From assembly GCF_028475105.1 (NCBI RefSeq), contig NZ_CP116936.1, positions 6,509,501 to 6,573,500 on the forward strand: 64,000 bases of DNA, in the 5' to 3' direction. The position numbers were made by a program, and so were the translations under genes. The stretch is from Micromonospora sp. LH3U1. GTDB lineage: Bacteria > Actinomycetota > Actinomycetes > Mycobacteriales > Micromonosporaceae. The stretch's first letter is position 1. Every line of letters starts with the position of its first letter. Positions 26,184-34,306 of the stretch are shown here, one piece after another. The notes under the pieces are model-generated. The model was not told where the DNA came from. It did no database searches and saw nothing but the letters and a program-made list of their open reading frames with translations.

Positions 26184-27092
26184 ATGCCGGTCATCGAGGT
26201 GACCCACCTGAAGAAACGGTACGGCGATCTGGTGGCGGTGGACGACGTGTCGTTCACGGTGGAGGCCGGGGAGATCTTCGGGGTCCTCGGCCCGAACGGT
26301 GCCGGCAAGACCACCACCGTGGAGTGTGTCGCCGGGCTGCGCGTCCCCGACGGGGGCGGGGTGTCGGTCCTCGGGATCGACCCCCGCGGGGACGCGGCCC
26401 AGCTCCGGCAGCGGGTCGGGGTGCAACTCCAGGAGAGCCAACTGCCGGACCGGCTCCGGGTGGCGGAGGCGCTGGAGCTGTACGCGTCGTTCTACCGCAA
26501 CCCGGCCGATCCGGCCGGGTTGATTGAGAAGCTGGGCCTCGGCGAGAAGCGGAACACCCCGTACAAGAAACTCTCCGGCGGTCAGAAGCAGCGACTCTCC
26601 ATCGCGTTGGCCCTGGTCGGCAACCCGGAGATCGCGATCCTCGACGAGCTGACCACCGGGCTGGACCCGCAGGCCCGGCGGGACACCTGGGGCCTCATCG
26701 AGCAGGTGCGCGACAGCGGAGTGACGATCGTGCTGGTCACCCACTTCATGGAGGAGGCCGAGCGGCTCTGCGACCGGGTTGCGGTGATCGACCGGGGACG
26801 GGTCGTTGCCCTGGACAGCCCGGCGGGCCTGGTGTCGACGGTGGCTCCGGAGCAGCGGGTCCGGTTCCGGCCGTCCGCCCCGGTCGACGACCAACTCCTC
26901 ACCGACCTCCCCGAGGTCTCCGCCGTTCAGCGCACCGGCAGCCAGGTGGTGGTGACCGGCACTGGCGAGTTGCTGCACGCGGTCACCTCGGTGCTCGCCC
27001 GCAACCAGATCGTCGCCGCCGACCTGCGGCTGGAGCAGTCCACCCTCGACGACGCCTTCGTCGAGCTGACCGGGCACCGGCCCGCCACCTGA
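26184..27092 (+). CDS. ABC-2 type exporter ATP-binding protein
   Basis: A 302-aa ATPase: Walker A GPNGAGKTT (near residue 39), Q loop, signature LSGGQKQRLS, Walker B IAILDELTTGLDPQ and the switch His in LVTHFMEEAERL. The C-terminal 80 residues are the regulatory extension common in drug-export (DrrA-like) subunits. GGAAGG precedes ATG 26184. It heads a four-gene unit with the permease, a histidine kinase and a response regulator, suggesting a drug or cell-envelope-stress efflux system. Confidence 0.9.
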   Translation: MPVIEVTHLKKRYGDLVAVDDVSFTVEAGEIFGVLGPNGAGKTTTVECVAGLRVPDGGGVSVLGIDPRGDAAQLRQRVGVQLQESQLPDRLRVAEALELYASFYRNPADPAGLIEKLGLGEKRNTPYKKLSGGQKQRLSIALALVGNPEIAILDELTTGLDPQARRDTWGLIEQVRDSGVTIVLVTHFMEEAERLCDRVAVIDRGRVVALDSPAGLVSTVAPEQRVRFRPSAPVDDQLLTDLPEVSAVQRTGSQVVVTGTGELLHAVTSVLARNQIVAADLRLEQSTLDDAFVELTGHRPAT

Positions 27093-27104
27093 GAGGGAAC
27101 CAGC

Positions 27105-27839
27105 ATGCACGCCTTTCGCCAGATCCTGAGGATCGAGGCGCGGCTCTACCTGCGGGACCTGCCGACGCTGCTCCTCACCGTCGGGCTGCCCACCCTGATC
27201 CTGGTGGTGCTCGGGCTGGTCCCCTCGCTCCGCAAGCCGGATCCGACCTTCGACGGGCAGACCTTCGTCAGTTACTTCGCCCCGTCGCTGCTGGTGGTCA
27301 CGCTCGCCATGGTCGGGGTGAACACCCTGCCCGCCGTGTTGGCCACCTACCGGGAGCGTGGCGTGCTGCGCCGGCTGGCGACCACCCCGGCGCATCCGGC
27401 GGCTCTGCTCGCCGCCCAACTGGTGCTGGCCCTGGCCGGGATCCTCGCCAGCGCGCTGCTGCTCATCGTCGTCGCGCGGCTGGCTTTCGGGGTGCCACTC
27501 CCCCGGCACCCGCTCGGCTTCACCGTGGCGTTCGTGCTCGGTACGGCGGCGCTGCTGGCGCTCGGCCTGCTGGTCGCCGCCGTAGCCAGGACGGCGAAGG
27601 CCGCCCAGGCCCTGGCGGTGCCGCTGTTCCTGGTCACCATGTTCTTCGGCGGGGTCTACCTACCCCGGTTCCTGCTCCCGGACTTCGTGGCGCGGATCGG
27701 CGACTACACGCCGCCCGGAGTGCAGGCGCTACTCGACGCCTGGACCGGCACCGCACCGCAGCCGCTGCACCTGGGGATAATGGCGGCGATCGCCGTGGCG
27801 GCCGGCGCCGGCGCGGCGAAACTGTTCCGCTGGGAGTGA
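27105..27839 (+). CDS. ABC-2 type exporter permease
   Basis: A 244-aa membrane subunit with about six hydrophobic segments and the ABC-2 core (YRERGVLRRLATTPAHPAALLAAQ, then FFGGVYLPRFLLPDF). It follows its ATPase by 12 bp, with GAGAGGGAACC before the ATG, and pairs with it to export an unknown substrate. Its stop overlaps a possible GTG start of the kinase gene. Confidence 0.88.
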   Translation: MHAFRQILRIEARLYLRDLPTLLLTVGLPTLILVVLGLVPSLRKPDPTFDGQTFVSYFAPSLLVVTLAMVGVNTLPAVLATYRERGVLRRLATTPAHPAALLAAQLVLALAGILASALLLIVVARLAFGVPLPRHPLGFTVAFVLGTAALLALGLLVAAVARTAKAAQALAVPLFLVTMFFGGVYLPRFLLPDFVARIGDYTPPGVQALLDAWTGTAPQPLHLGIMAAIAVAAGAGAAKLFRWE

Positions 27840-27850
27840 GCAGGGATCCG

Positions 27851-29119
27851 ATGAGCAGCAGCGGTGGGTCCGAGCGGTTGGTCGCCTGGCGGGCGCGGGA
27901 GGCAAGTCTCTATCGGGTGCTGCCCTACGCCGGGCTGGCCGTGGGCACCGTGCTGGCGGTCGTCGCACCGGCACCCGGAAGCCTCGCGCCGATACCCACT
28001 CTGGCCGTCGCCGTGGCGGCCGGGTGCTGGGTTGCCTGGTTCATCACTCTGCACCCCGGTTGGCAGAGTCGACGCCGACTGATGGCGGTCTACTACGCCG
28101 GGCTGCTCACGTTCGCCGCCGCGATGGTGGCCGCCAGTCCGTGGTATGGCTTCTTCGCCTGGATCGGTTACTTACACGCCTTCCCGGTGCTACCGGCGCG
28201 CTGGCGGGTCACCGGGGTGGTCACCACGGCCGTCCTCGTCGCCACCTCGCAGGGCGGCGGCCCGAAAATCGCGATGTCGCACTGGCCGCTCTGGCTGGTG
28301 CTGGTGCTCTTCAACCTGGTGGCGGCCGGCGGGCTGACCTGGTTCGGCCTTGTCGCCGAACAGGAGGACGCCAAACGTAAGCGGTTGGTGGCGGAGCTAG
28401 GCGCCACCAACCGACAACTCACCGAGACGGTACGGGAGAACGCCGGGCTGCACGCCCAACTGCTCACCCAGGCACGGGAGGCCGGCGTGCTGGACGAGCG
28501 CCAACGGATGGCGCGGGAGATCCACGACACCCTGGCCCAGGGGTTGACCGGGATCATCACCCAACTGGAGGCGGCCGAGCAGACCCGCGACCGCTCCGCC
28601 GACTGGCGGCGGCACGTCGACAACGCGCTCGCGCTGGCCCGGGAGAGCCTCACCGAGGCCCGCCGCTCGGTGCGGGCCGTTCGCCCGGAGACGTTGGAGA
28701 CGGCCCGGCTACCGGATGCCCTCGTCGAGCTGGGCGGGCGCTGGTCGGCCCTGAACGGGGTACGGGCCGAGGTCGCCACCACCGGTACGCCCCGCCCCCT
28801 GCACCCGGAGGTCGAGGTGACCCTGCTGCGGGCCGCCCAGGAGGCGCTGGCCAACGTGGCCCGGCATGCCGCCGCGTCACGGGTCGGGCTGACCCTGTCG
28901 TACATGACGGACGTGGTCACCCTCGATGTCCGTGACGACGGGACGGGCTTCGACGTCACCGGGCAGCCGACGCCCCGCGAGCCGGGCGGCGGGTACGGGC
29001 TGACCGCGATGCGGCAGCGGGTGACCCGGGTCGGTGGCGAGTTGGCCGTCGAATCCGAGCTGGGCGGTGGCACCGCCATTTCCGCGTCCGTCCCCGCGCT
29101 GCCGGGAGGTGCCGGTTGA
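27851..29119 (+). CDS. NarL-type sensor histidine kinase
   Basis: A 422-aa kinase with about five N-terminal membrane segments (residues about 20-175), a short coiled linker, and a HisKA_3 domain with His225 in RQRMAREIHDTLAQGLTG. The ATPase domain shows the N-box-like AAQEALANVARHA, RDDGTGFD and GGGYGLTAMRQRV. The start chosen is ATG 27851 (AGGGA upstream); GTG 27836 overlaps the permease stop. It probably senses the exported compound or membrane stress and controls its own transporter, as in LiaRS/BceRS-like modules. Confidence 0.87.
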   Translation: MSSSGGSERLVAWRAREASLYRVLPYAGLAVGTVLAVVAPAPGSLAPIPTLAVAVAAGCWVAWFITLHPGWQSRRRLMAVYYAGLLTFAAAMVAASPWYGFFAWIGYLHAFPVLPARWRVTGVVTTAVLVATSQGGGPKIAMSHWPLWLVLVLFNLVAAGGLTWFGLVAEQEDAKRKRLVAELGATNRQLTETVRENAGLHAQLLTQAREAGVLDERQRMAREIHDTLAQGLTGIITQLEAAEQTRDRSADWRRHVDNALALARESLTEARRSVRAVRPETLETARLPDALVELGGRWSALNGVRAEVATTGTPRPLHPEVEVTLLRAAQEALANVARHAAASRVGLTLSYMTDVVTLDVRDDGTGFDVTGQPTPREPGGGYGLTAMRQRVTRVGGELAVESELGGGTAISASVPALPGGAG

Positions 29120-29757
29120 CCGCCCCGATACGGCTGCTGATCGTCGACGACCATCCGGTGGTACGCGACGGGTTGCGGGGGATGTTCACCGGCGACCCCG
29201 GGTTCGAGGTGGTCGGCGAGGCCGCGGACGGCTCGGAGGCGTTGGCCCTGGTCACGACGGTGCAGCCGGACGTGGTGCTGATGGATCTGCGGATGCCCGG
29301 CATGAACGGGGTGACCGCCATCGGCAGGCTGGCCCGCTCCGGCAGCACCGCTCGGGTGCTGGTGCTCACCACGTACGACACGGACGCCGACGTGCTGCCC
29401 GCGATCGAGGCTGGTGCCACCGGCTACCTGCTCAAGGACACTCCCCGCGAGGAGCTGGTCCGCGCGGTACGGGCCGCCGCCCGGGGCGAGTCGGTGCTCG
29501 CGCCGAGTGTCGCCGGCCGGCTGATGGGCCGGCTGCGTGCACCGGTCGAGGAGCCGCTCAGCCAGCGTGAGTTGGAGGTGCTCACCCTGGTGGCCCGTGG
29601 TGCCTCCAACCGGGAGGCGGCGGCTCGGCTGTTCATCAGCGAGGCCACCGTCAAGACGCACCTGCTGCACGTGTACGCCAAGCTCGGGGTCAACGACCGG
29701 GCCGCCGCGGTGGCCACCGCGTACGACAGGGGGTTGCTGACCCCCGGCGGGCGGTGA
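29116..29757 (+). CDS. NarL/LuxR-family response regulator
   Basis: A 213-aa regulator beginning at TTG 29116 (GGAGG upstream), overlapping the kinase stop by 4 bp (TTGA). The receiver has DDHPVVRDGL and phospho-acceptor Asp57 (VVLMDLRMPG). The C-terminal LuxR helix-turn-helix reads LSQRELEVLTLVARGASNREAAARLF, then SEATVKTHLLHVYAKLGV. It is the output partner of the kinase and the likely regulator of the ABC exporter genes ahead of it. Confidence 0.9.
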   Translation: MTAPIRLLIVDDHPVVRDGLRGMFTGDPGFEVVGEAADGSEALALVTTVQPDVVLMDLRMPGMNGVTAIGRLARSGSTARVLVLTTYDTDADVLPAIEAGATGYLLKDTPREELVRAVRAAARGESVLAPSVAGRLMGRLRAPVEEPLSQRELEVLTLVARGASNREAAARLFISEATVKTHLLHVYAKLGVNDRAAAVATAYDRGLLTPGGR

Positions 29758-29781
29758 GTGGGGGCCGGGCAGGATGGGCGG

Positions 29782-30750
29782 GTGCGCGCGTCCCGATTGA
29801 TCTCGCTGTTGTTGCTGTTGCAGACGCGCGGGTCGATGACTGCGGGCGAGCTGGCGCGGGAGCTGGAGGTCTCCGAGCGGACCGTCTACCGGGACGTGTT
29901 GGCGCTCTCCGCCGCCGGTGTGCCGGTCTACGCCGATCGGGGTCGGGCCGGTGGCTACCGCCTGCTCGGCGGCTACCGCACCCGACTCACCGGGCTGACC
30001 CGGGACGAGGCGGAGGCGCTGTTCCTCGCCGGGCTACCCGGACCGGCCGGCGACATGGGGCTCACCGACGCGGTCGCCGCCGCCGAACTGAAGGTGCTCG
30101 CCGCGCTGCCGCCGGCCCTGCGCGACGCCCCGGCCCGCGCTGGGCAGCGGTTCCACCTGGACGTGCCGGGCTGGTTCCGGGAGACCGCGCCGCCACCCCG
30201 ACTCGCCGAGCTGGCCCGGGCGGTCTGGGCGGACCGGGTGGTGGAGCTGCGCTACCGACGCGGCGAACGGGAGGTGACCCGCCGGGTCCAGCCGTACGGG
30301 CTGGTCCTCAAGAGTGGGGTCTGGTATCTCGTTGGCCGGGTCGGCGACGACGCCCGCACCTACCGGGTGGACCGGGTCACCGGCGTCGAGGTGGGCGAGG
30401 AGCACTTCGACCGCGACGAGGGTTTCGACCTGGCCGGGCACTGGCGCGAGCAGGCCGGTGCGTTCCTGCGGACCATGCTGCGGGCCGAGGTCGCCGTCCG
30501 GCTCAGCCCGGCCGGCCTGCGCCAGCTCCGGCACCTGGTGGACGCCCCCTTCGTGTACGACGAAGTGGTGGCCGCCGCCGGAGCACCCGACGGGCAGGGC
30601 TGGGTGGTGGCCCGGCTGCCCGTCGAGTCCGTCCAGGTGGCGTACCACCAGCTGCTGGGGCTCGGCCCCGAGGTGGAGGTCCTCGGTCCACCCGAGCTGC
30701 GCCGGTTGTTCGTCGAGGCGGCCGACCGCCTCAGCGTGCTCTACCGGTAG
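29782..30750 (+). CDS. WYL-domain helix-turn-helix regulator (YafY family)
   Basis: A 322-aa protein. The N-terminal winged helix (GELARELEVSERTVYRDVLALSAAGVPV, then GRAGGYRLL) is followed by a WYL domain (VQPYGLVLKSGVWYLVGRV, TYRVDRVTGVEV) and the C-terminal WCX extension. WYL domains sense nucleic-acid or nucleotide ligands in several stress systems; the ligand is unknown here. GTG 29782 was chosen; GTG 29758 gives eight more residues. Its stop overlaps the stop of the opposing SDR gene inside the palindrome CTACCGGTAG. Confidence 0.83.
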   Translation: MRASRLISLLLLLQTRGSMTAGELARELEVSERTVYRDVLALSAAGVPVYADRGRAGGYRLLGGYRTRLTGLTRDEAEALFLAGLPGPAGDMGLTDAVAAAELKVLAALPPALRDAPARAGQRFHLDVPGWFRETAPPPRLAELARAVWADRVVELRYRRGEREVTRRVQPYGLVLKSGVWYLVGRVGDDARTYRVDRVTGVEVGEEHFDRDEGFDLAGHWREQAGAFLRTMLRAEVAVRLSPAGLRQLRHLVDAPFVYDEVVAAAGAPDGQGWVVARLPVESVQVAYHQLLGLGPEVEVLGPPELRRLFVEAADRLSVLYR

Positions 30751-31655
30751 CCGGTGACGTCGGCCGGCTTGCCCGCGTCGACCACCTCGACGATGTACCG
30801 GAAGCCCTCGGGCTGGCTGCCGTCGACGTCGGTGAACCCGTACACCTTGGACAACGTGCCGGCGTCGACGGACCTGCCGCTCCAGCGGGCCTTTTCTGTG
30901 TCGGCGGCGAGCGCCGCCACCGCGCGGCCGACGAACGTTGGGGTCTCCGAGATGAGGAAGTTCGGGTCGGTGGCCGCGCCGTCGCGCCAGTTTTCCTCGG
31001 TCACGCCGAAGTGCTCCAGCATCGCCTCGGAGCGGATCCAGCCGGGGGTGAGTGCCACGGCGGTGCAACCGTGCGGCTTCAGCTCGTGCGCCTGGCTGAA
31101 GGCGAGCCGGTTGACCGAGACCTTGGCCAGGTCGTAGAAGATCGAGAGCCGGTAGTTGTCGTCGTTGTACGCCTTGGTGCCGTCGCCCATCTCCACCACG
31201 AGGCCACCGGGCTTACGGATCAGCAGCGGCAGGGCGAAGTGGCTGGTGATGATGTGCGTGTCGATCGCCAGTCGCAGGGTGCGGAAACCCGCGTCCAACG
31301 GCTGCTCCCAGACCGGCTTCTCCCAGGTGACAAGTGGGTCGCCGCCCCAGATGTCGTTGACCAACACGTCGAGTTGGCCCTGCTCGGCGTCGATCCGGGC
31401 GACCAGGTCGCGGACCTGCTCGGGCACCAGGTGGTCGACCTGAACGGCGATGCCCGTGCCGCCGGCCGCGGTGACCTGCTCGGCGGTCTCCTCGATGGTC
31501 TCCGGCCGGTCCATCTCGGAGCGGCCAGCCCGGGTGCTGCGACCGGTGGCATAAACGGTGGCCCCGGCCGCGCCGAGCTGAACGGCGATCTGCCTCCCGG
31601 CACCTCGGGTAGCGCCGGCGACAAGCGCGATCTTTCCTGTCAGCGGTTGCGTCAT
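30741..31655 (-). CDS. SDR-family oxidoreductase
   Basis: A 304-aa short-chain dehydrogenase with LVAGATRGAGRQIA as the nucleotide loop, TGRSTRAGRSEMDRPET as an unusual long insertion after strand 2, VNDIWGGDP in place of NNAG, and SIFYDLAKVSVNR carrying the Y-x3-K pair. The serine position is EMGDGT, so the catalytic Ser is not obvious. The substrate is unknown. ATG 31655 was chosen as the natural N-terminus (MTQPLTGKIALVAGA). A perfect palindrome lies just upstream, so it is probably under a local repressor. Confidence 0.83.
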   Translation of the reverse strand: MTQPLTGKIALVAGATRGAGRQIAVQLGAAGATVYATGRSTRAGRSEMDRPETIEETAEQVTAAGGTGIAVQVDHLVPEQVRDLVARIDAEQGQLDVLVNDIWGGDPLVTWEKPVWEQPLDAGFRTLRLAIDTHIITSHFALPLLIRKPGGLVVEMGDGTKAYNDDNYRLSIFYDLAKVSVNRLAFSQAHELKPHGCTAVALTPGWIRSEAMLEHFGVTEENWRDGAATDPNFLISETPTFVGRAVAALAADTEKARWSGRSVDAGTLSKVYGFTDVDGSQPEGFRYIVEVVDAGKPADVTGYR

Positions 31656-31664
31656 GCCTGCGAC

Positions 31665-31686
31665 GTTGTCAGGAATACCTGACAAC
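31665..31686 (-). promoter_or_regulatory. palindromic operator upstream of the SDR gene
   Basis: Perfect 9-bp arms GTTGTCAGG and CCTGACAAC flank a 4-bp AATA centre, ending 9 bp before the SDR start codon. The size and symmetry fit a dimeric TetR/MarR/PadR-type operator. No such regulator gene is adjacent; the WYL protein is the nearest regulator. Confidence 0.55.
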
Positions 31687-31743
31687 CGCCGTCCGAATTT
31701 CCGGACCGGGCTGGCGACCTGGATGTCACGGGGTGAAAGCAGC

Positions 31744-32283
31744 TCACCGCATCATGGCGACGAGCTTTTCCACCGTGTTCCAGTTGCGCACCGTGCTTGG
31801 CGGACCACCCTTGATCTTGCCCAGGGTCCTCATCAACGGGCTGTCCCGCAGCCCGCCCGGGCACCAGATGTACATTTCGGTGCCGTCGACGGCGTACCGG
31901 TCCGCGCCGAGTTCGGCGCCGGCCAGCTCGTCCTCAAGCGGCCTGTCGAGCGGCCGAGCCAGGAACACCACGACGTACTTCGAGCCGTCGTCAGCCACCC
32001 CGGCGAGGGGGTTCTTCGCCACCACCCGGGCCAGCTCATCGCGGCTACGGAGAATCACCCCCACCGGAAATCCGAAACGCTTCTCAATCGCCTGCTCGAT
32101 GGCCGTTCCCAGCTCGGCCGGCAGCCGGTCGGCGTCCAGCACGACGTTGCCGCTCTGCAGTAGCGTGCCGACGTTGTCGTACCCCTCCTCGGTGAGCAGC
32201 GTCCGCAGGTCGGCCATGGCAACCCGGCGAGCCCTGCCGAGGTTGATGCCACCGAGAAACACCGCGTAACGGCCCCGGACCAT
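31744..32283 (-). CDS. DUF1697 family protein
   Basis: A 179-aa protein with the DUF1697 pattern: YAVFLGGINLGRARRVAMADLR at the N-terminus, LLTEEGYDNVGTLLQSGNVV, and TVRNWNTVEKLVAMM at the end. The function of the family is not known. ATG 32283 has GAGGG just upstream. It begins 4 bp after the stop of the AlaX-like gene, so the two are probably cotranscribed. Confidence 0.85.
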   Translation of the reverse strand: MVRGRYAVFLGGINLGRARRVAMADLRTLLTEEGYDNVGTLLQSGNVVLDADRLPAELGTAIEQAIEKRFGFPVGVILRSRDELARVVAKNPLAGVADDGSKYVVVFLARPLDRPLEDELAGAELGADRYAVDGTEMYIWCPGGLRDSPLMRTLGKIKGGPPSTVRNWNTVEKLVAMMR

Positions 32284-32287
32284 CCCC

Positions 32288-33025
32288 TCAGTCGACCAGT
32301 CTGACGCGGACCCGGCGGTTGGCCCGGCCCTTGCTCTCCACCTTGACCACCTGCACCTTGCCGATCTGGGCGGTGGAGGCGACGTGGGTGCCACCGTCGG
32401 CCTGCACGTCCAGCCCGACGATGTCGACGATCCGGACCTCCTGCTCGTCCGGCGGGATGAGGTTGGACTGGGTGCGGATGATGTCCGGCAGGGCCAGTGC
32501 CTCGGTGCGCGGCAACACCCGCACGGCGACCGACCGGTCGGCGGCGACCTCGGCGTTGACCAGTTCCTCGATCCGGCTCTTGAAGTCGGCCGGCACCTCG
32601 GGGAGGTTGAAGTCCATCCGGGCCTCGCCCGGCTCCATGGAGTTGCCGGTCACGAGCGCGCCGAAGTCGCGGAACACCACTCCGCAGAGCACGTGCAGCC
32701 CGGAGTGCGTACGCATCAGCCGGGTGCGGCGCTCGTCCTCCACCGCACCGACGACCTCGGTGCCGACCGGCGGCAGCGGGTCACCCTCGGCGGGAATCAG
32801 GTATGGGTCGTCGCCCTTGCGGGTGCCGACGATCCGGGTCTGCACGCCCTGCCAGAGCAGCACGCCGTGGTCCGGCGGTTGACCCCCGCCACCCGGGTAG
32901 AACGCTGACCGGTCCAACACGATGCCCTGCTCCGGGTCGGCATGCAGGACCGTGCAGGTCCACTCGCGCAGGGTCGGGTCGGCAAGGTCGAGACGCTGCG
33001 TACGGCCGTGCTGTGTGACGCCCAT
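32288..33025 (-). CDS. alanyl-tRNA editing protein (AlaX-like)
   Basis: A 245-aa free-standing editing domain that should hydrolyse Ser- or Gly-tRNA(Ala). It has the glycine-rich FYPGGGGQPPD, the zinc motif THSGLHVL (HxxxH) and the second zinc motif as ADGGTHVAST. In the family as I recall it, the second motif often carries Cys (CGGTH); here the equivalent position is Asp, so zinc coordination may differ. TAACCT lies 8 nt before the ATG, suggesting a leaderless transcript. Confidence 0.85.
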   Translation of the reverse strand: MGVTQHGRTQRLDLADPTLREWTCTVLHADPEQGIVLDRSAFYPGGGGQPPDHGVLLWQGVQTRIVGTRKGDDPYLIPAEGDPLPPVGTEVVGAVEDERRTRLMRTHSGLHVLCGVVFRDFGALVTGNSMEPGEARMDFNLPEVPADFKSRIEELVNAEVAADRSVAVRVLPRTEALALPDIIRTQSNLIPPDEQEVRIVDIVGLDVQADGGTHVASTAQIGKVQVVKVESKGRANRRVRVRLVD

Positions 33026-33036
33026 GACAGGGCAGG

Positions 33037-33924
33037 TTACTCGTTGAGGAAGCCGGAGATGCGGTCCCGCAGGTCGGCGCGTTCCGACCAGAGGACGCCG
33101 GGCCGGTCGTACACGTGCAGGGTGGCCTGGGGCAGCGCGACGGCGAGCCGCTCGGCAACCTCGACCGGGTGCAGGTCGTCGCCCGCGCAGCCGATCACCA
33201 ACGCCGGCGCGGTGACCGCCGACAGGTCGCTGATCTCGCGCAGCGGCGTCTGCTCCGCCAGCGTGGCCAGGCCGTCGGCCAAACCGTCGCGGAGCAGTTG
33301 GTCAAGTCGCTGCCGCAGGTACGCCCAGCCGGCCGGAGTGTTGCGGATCGCCGCGGGCAGCTCCAGTGAGACGACGTCGGCGACCGCCGAGGCGTCCCCG
33401 CTCTGCACCGCCTCCAACAGGTCCGTGACGCGTTCCCAGGCGACCGGCCCGCGCGGCTCGTCGAGCACCGCCGGCAGAAAGAAGACCAGCTTCTCGAAAC
33501 GCCCCGGGCTCTCGGCCAGTAGCCGGCAGAGGGCACTCGCGCCGAGGCTCGCGCCGAACGCCCGACTGGCCCGGCCGAGGTCCGCGATCGCCCGCAGATC
33601 CCGGGCCAGGTCGAGGTAGGTCCACGGCCCGTCCGGGGCCTCGGAACGGCCGTGCCCGCGGAACTGGAAGAACACCTTGCGGCCGGTCACCCCGCTGCCG
33701 AACGGACGGGTGGTGGCGATGCCGTTGCCCAGCCCGTGCGCGAAGACGGTCACCGGATCACCGGTGCCGGTGACCAACCGCTCCAGCCGTACACCGTGTG
33801 GGGTGGTGACCAGCTCGGTCTCCGGCTCCGGCAGCGCCGGTCGGCCGGTACGCGGCCCACCCGGACCGGGCCCCCAGGTGCGGGGCCCGCTGTCCGGTGG
33901 AGGTGGCCAGCGGAAACCTCTCAC
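33037..33924 (-). CDS. alpha/beta hydrolase
   Basis: A 295-aa hydrolase with a proline/glycine-rich N-terminal 35 residues, the oxyanion strand VFAHGLG, the nucleophile elbow GASLGAS and a late acidic segment (GCAGDDLHPVEVAERL). The usual terminal catalytic His is not plain (LHVYDRPGVLW), so activity is uncertain. GTG 33924 overlaps the stop of the DUF2516 gene (GTGA), showing translational coupling. Confidence 0.78.
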   Translation of the reverse strand: MRGFRWPPPPDSGPRTWGPGPGGPRTGRPALPEPETELVTTPHGVRLERLVTGTGDPVTVFAHGLGNGIATTRPFGSGVTGRKVFFQFRGHGRSEAPDGPWTYLDLARDLRAIADLGRASRAFGASLGASALCRLLAESPGRFEKLVFFLPAVLDEPRGPVAWERVTDLLEAVQSGDASAVADVVSLELPAAIRNTPAGWAYLRQRLDQLLRDGLADGLATLAEQTPLREISDLSAVTAPALVIGCAGDDLHPVEVAERLAVALPQATLHVYDRPGVLWSERADLRDRISGFLNE

Positions 33925-34235
33925 CAGAACCCTTTGCCGTCGCCAAGCTCGCGCAGGCCGACTCGGACGTCGAGGAGGTAGATCAGACCGGCAGCGATGC
34001 CGACCAGTCCGAAGAGGCTGATCGGCCCGAAGCCGAGCAGAGTCAGTAGGAGGCAGACCGCCAGGATGGCGATCCAGCCACCCTTGGGCAGCGTCCCGAT
34101 GGCGGGGAAGGCGTCAGAGCGCTGCGTGATCGCGTGCACCAGGGCGACGCCCTGGACGATCAGCGCGAAGACGAGCAGGATCAGCTGGATCACTTCACGG
34201 ACGGCAAAGGCGAAGATCGGCGCGGCGTTGGCCAT
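33921..34235 (-). CDS. DUF2516 small membrane protein
   Basis: A 104-aa protein with three hydrophobic segments (residues about 10-35, 52-70 and 72-90) and the family pattern AVREVIQLILLVFALIVQ, KGGWIAILAV and FGLVGIAAGLIYLLDVR. Function unknown. The ATG is 7 nt after TAAACT (leaderless). As I recall, Rv0476, next to hbhA in M. tuberculosis, is the counterpart, so the linkage with the neighbouring HbhA-like gene is conserved. Confidence 0.85.
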   Translation of the reverse strand: MANAAPIFAFAVREVIQLILLVFALIVQGVALVHAITQRSDAFPAIGTLPKGGWIAILAVCLLLTLLGFGPISLFGLVGIAAGLIYLLDVRVGLRELGDGKGFW

Positions 34236-34249
34236 GCCGGCCAGTTTAT

Positions 34250-34298
34250 GTCGAGGACCCCGGCTACGTCCGACAAGGACGCCGCCGGGGTCGTCGAC
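34250..34298 (-). terminator. long stem-loop downstream of the HbhA-like gene
   Basis: Outer arms GTCGAGGACCCCGG and CCGGGGTCGTCGAC (one mismatch) enclose an inner 5-bp stem CGTCC/GGACG. It is placed just after the HbhA-like stop and just before the DUF2516 promoter, insulating the two units. Confidence 0.65.
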
Positions 34299-34306
34299 AT
34301 GACGAA

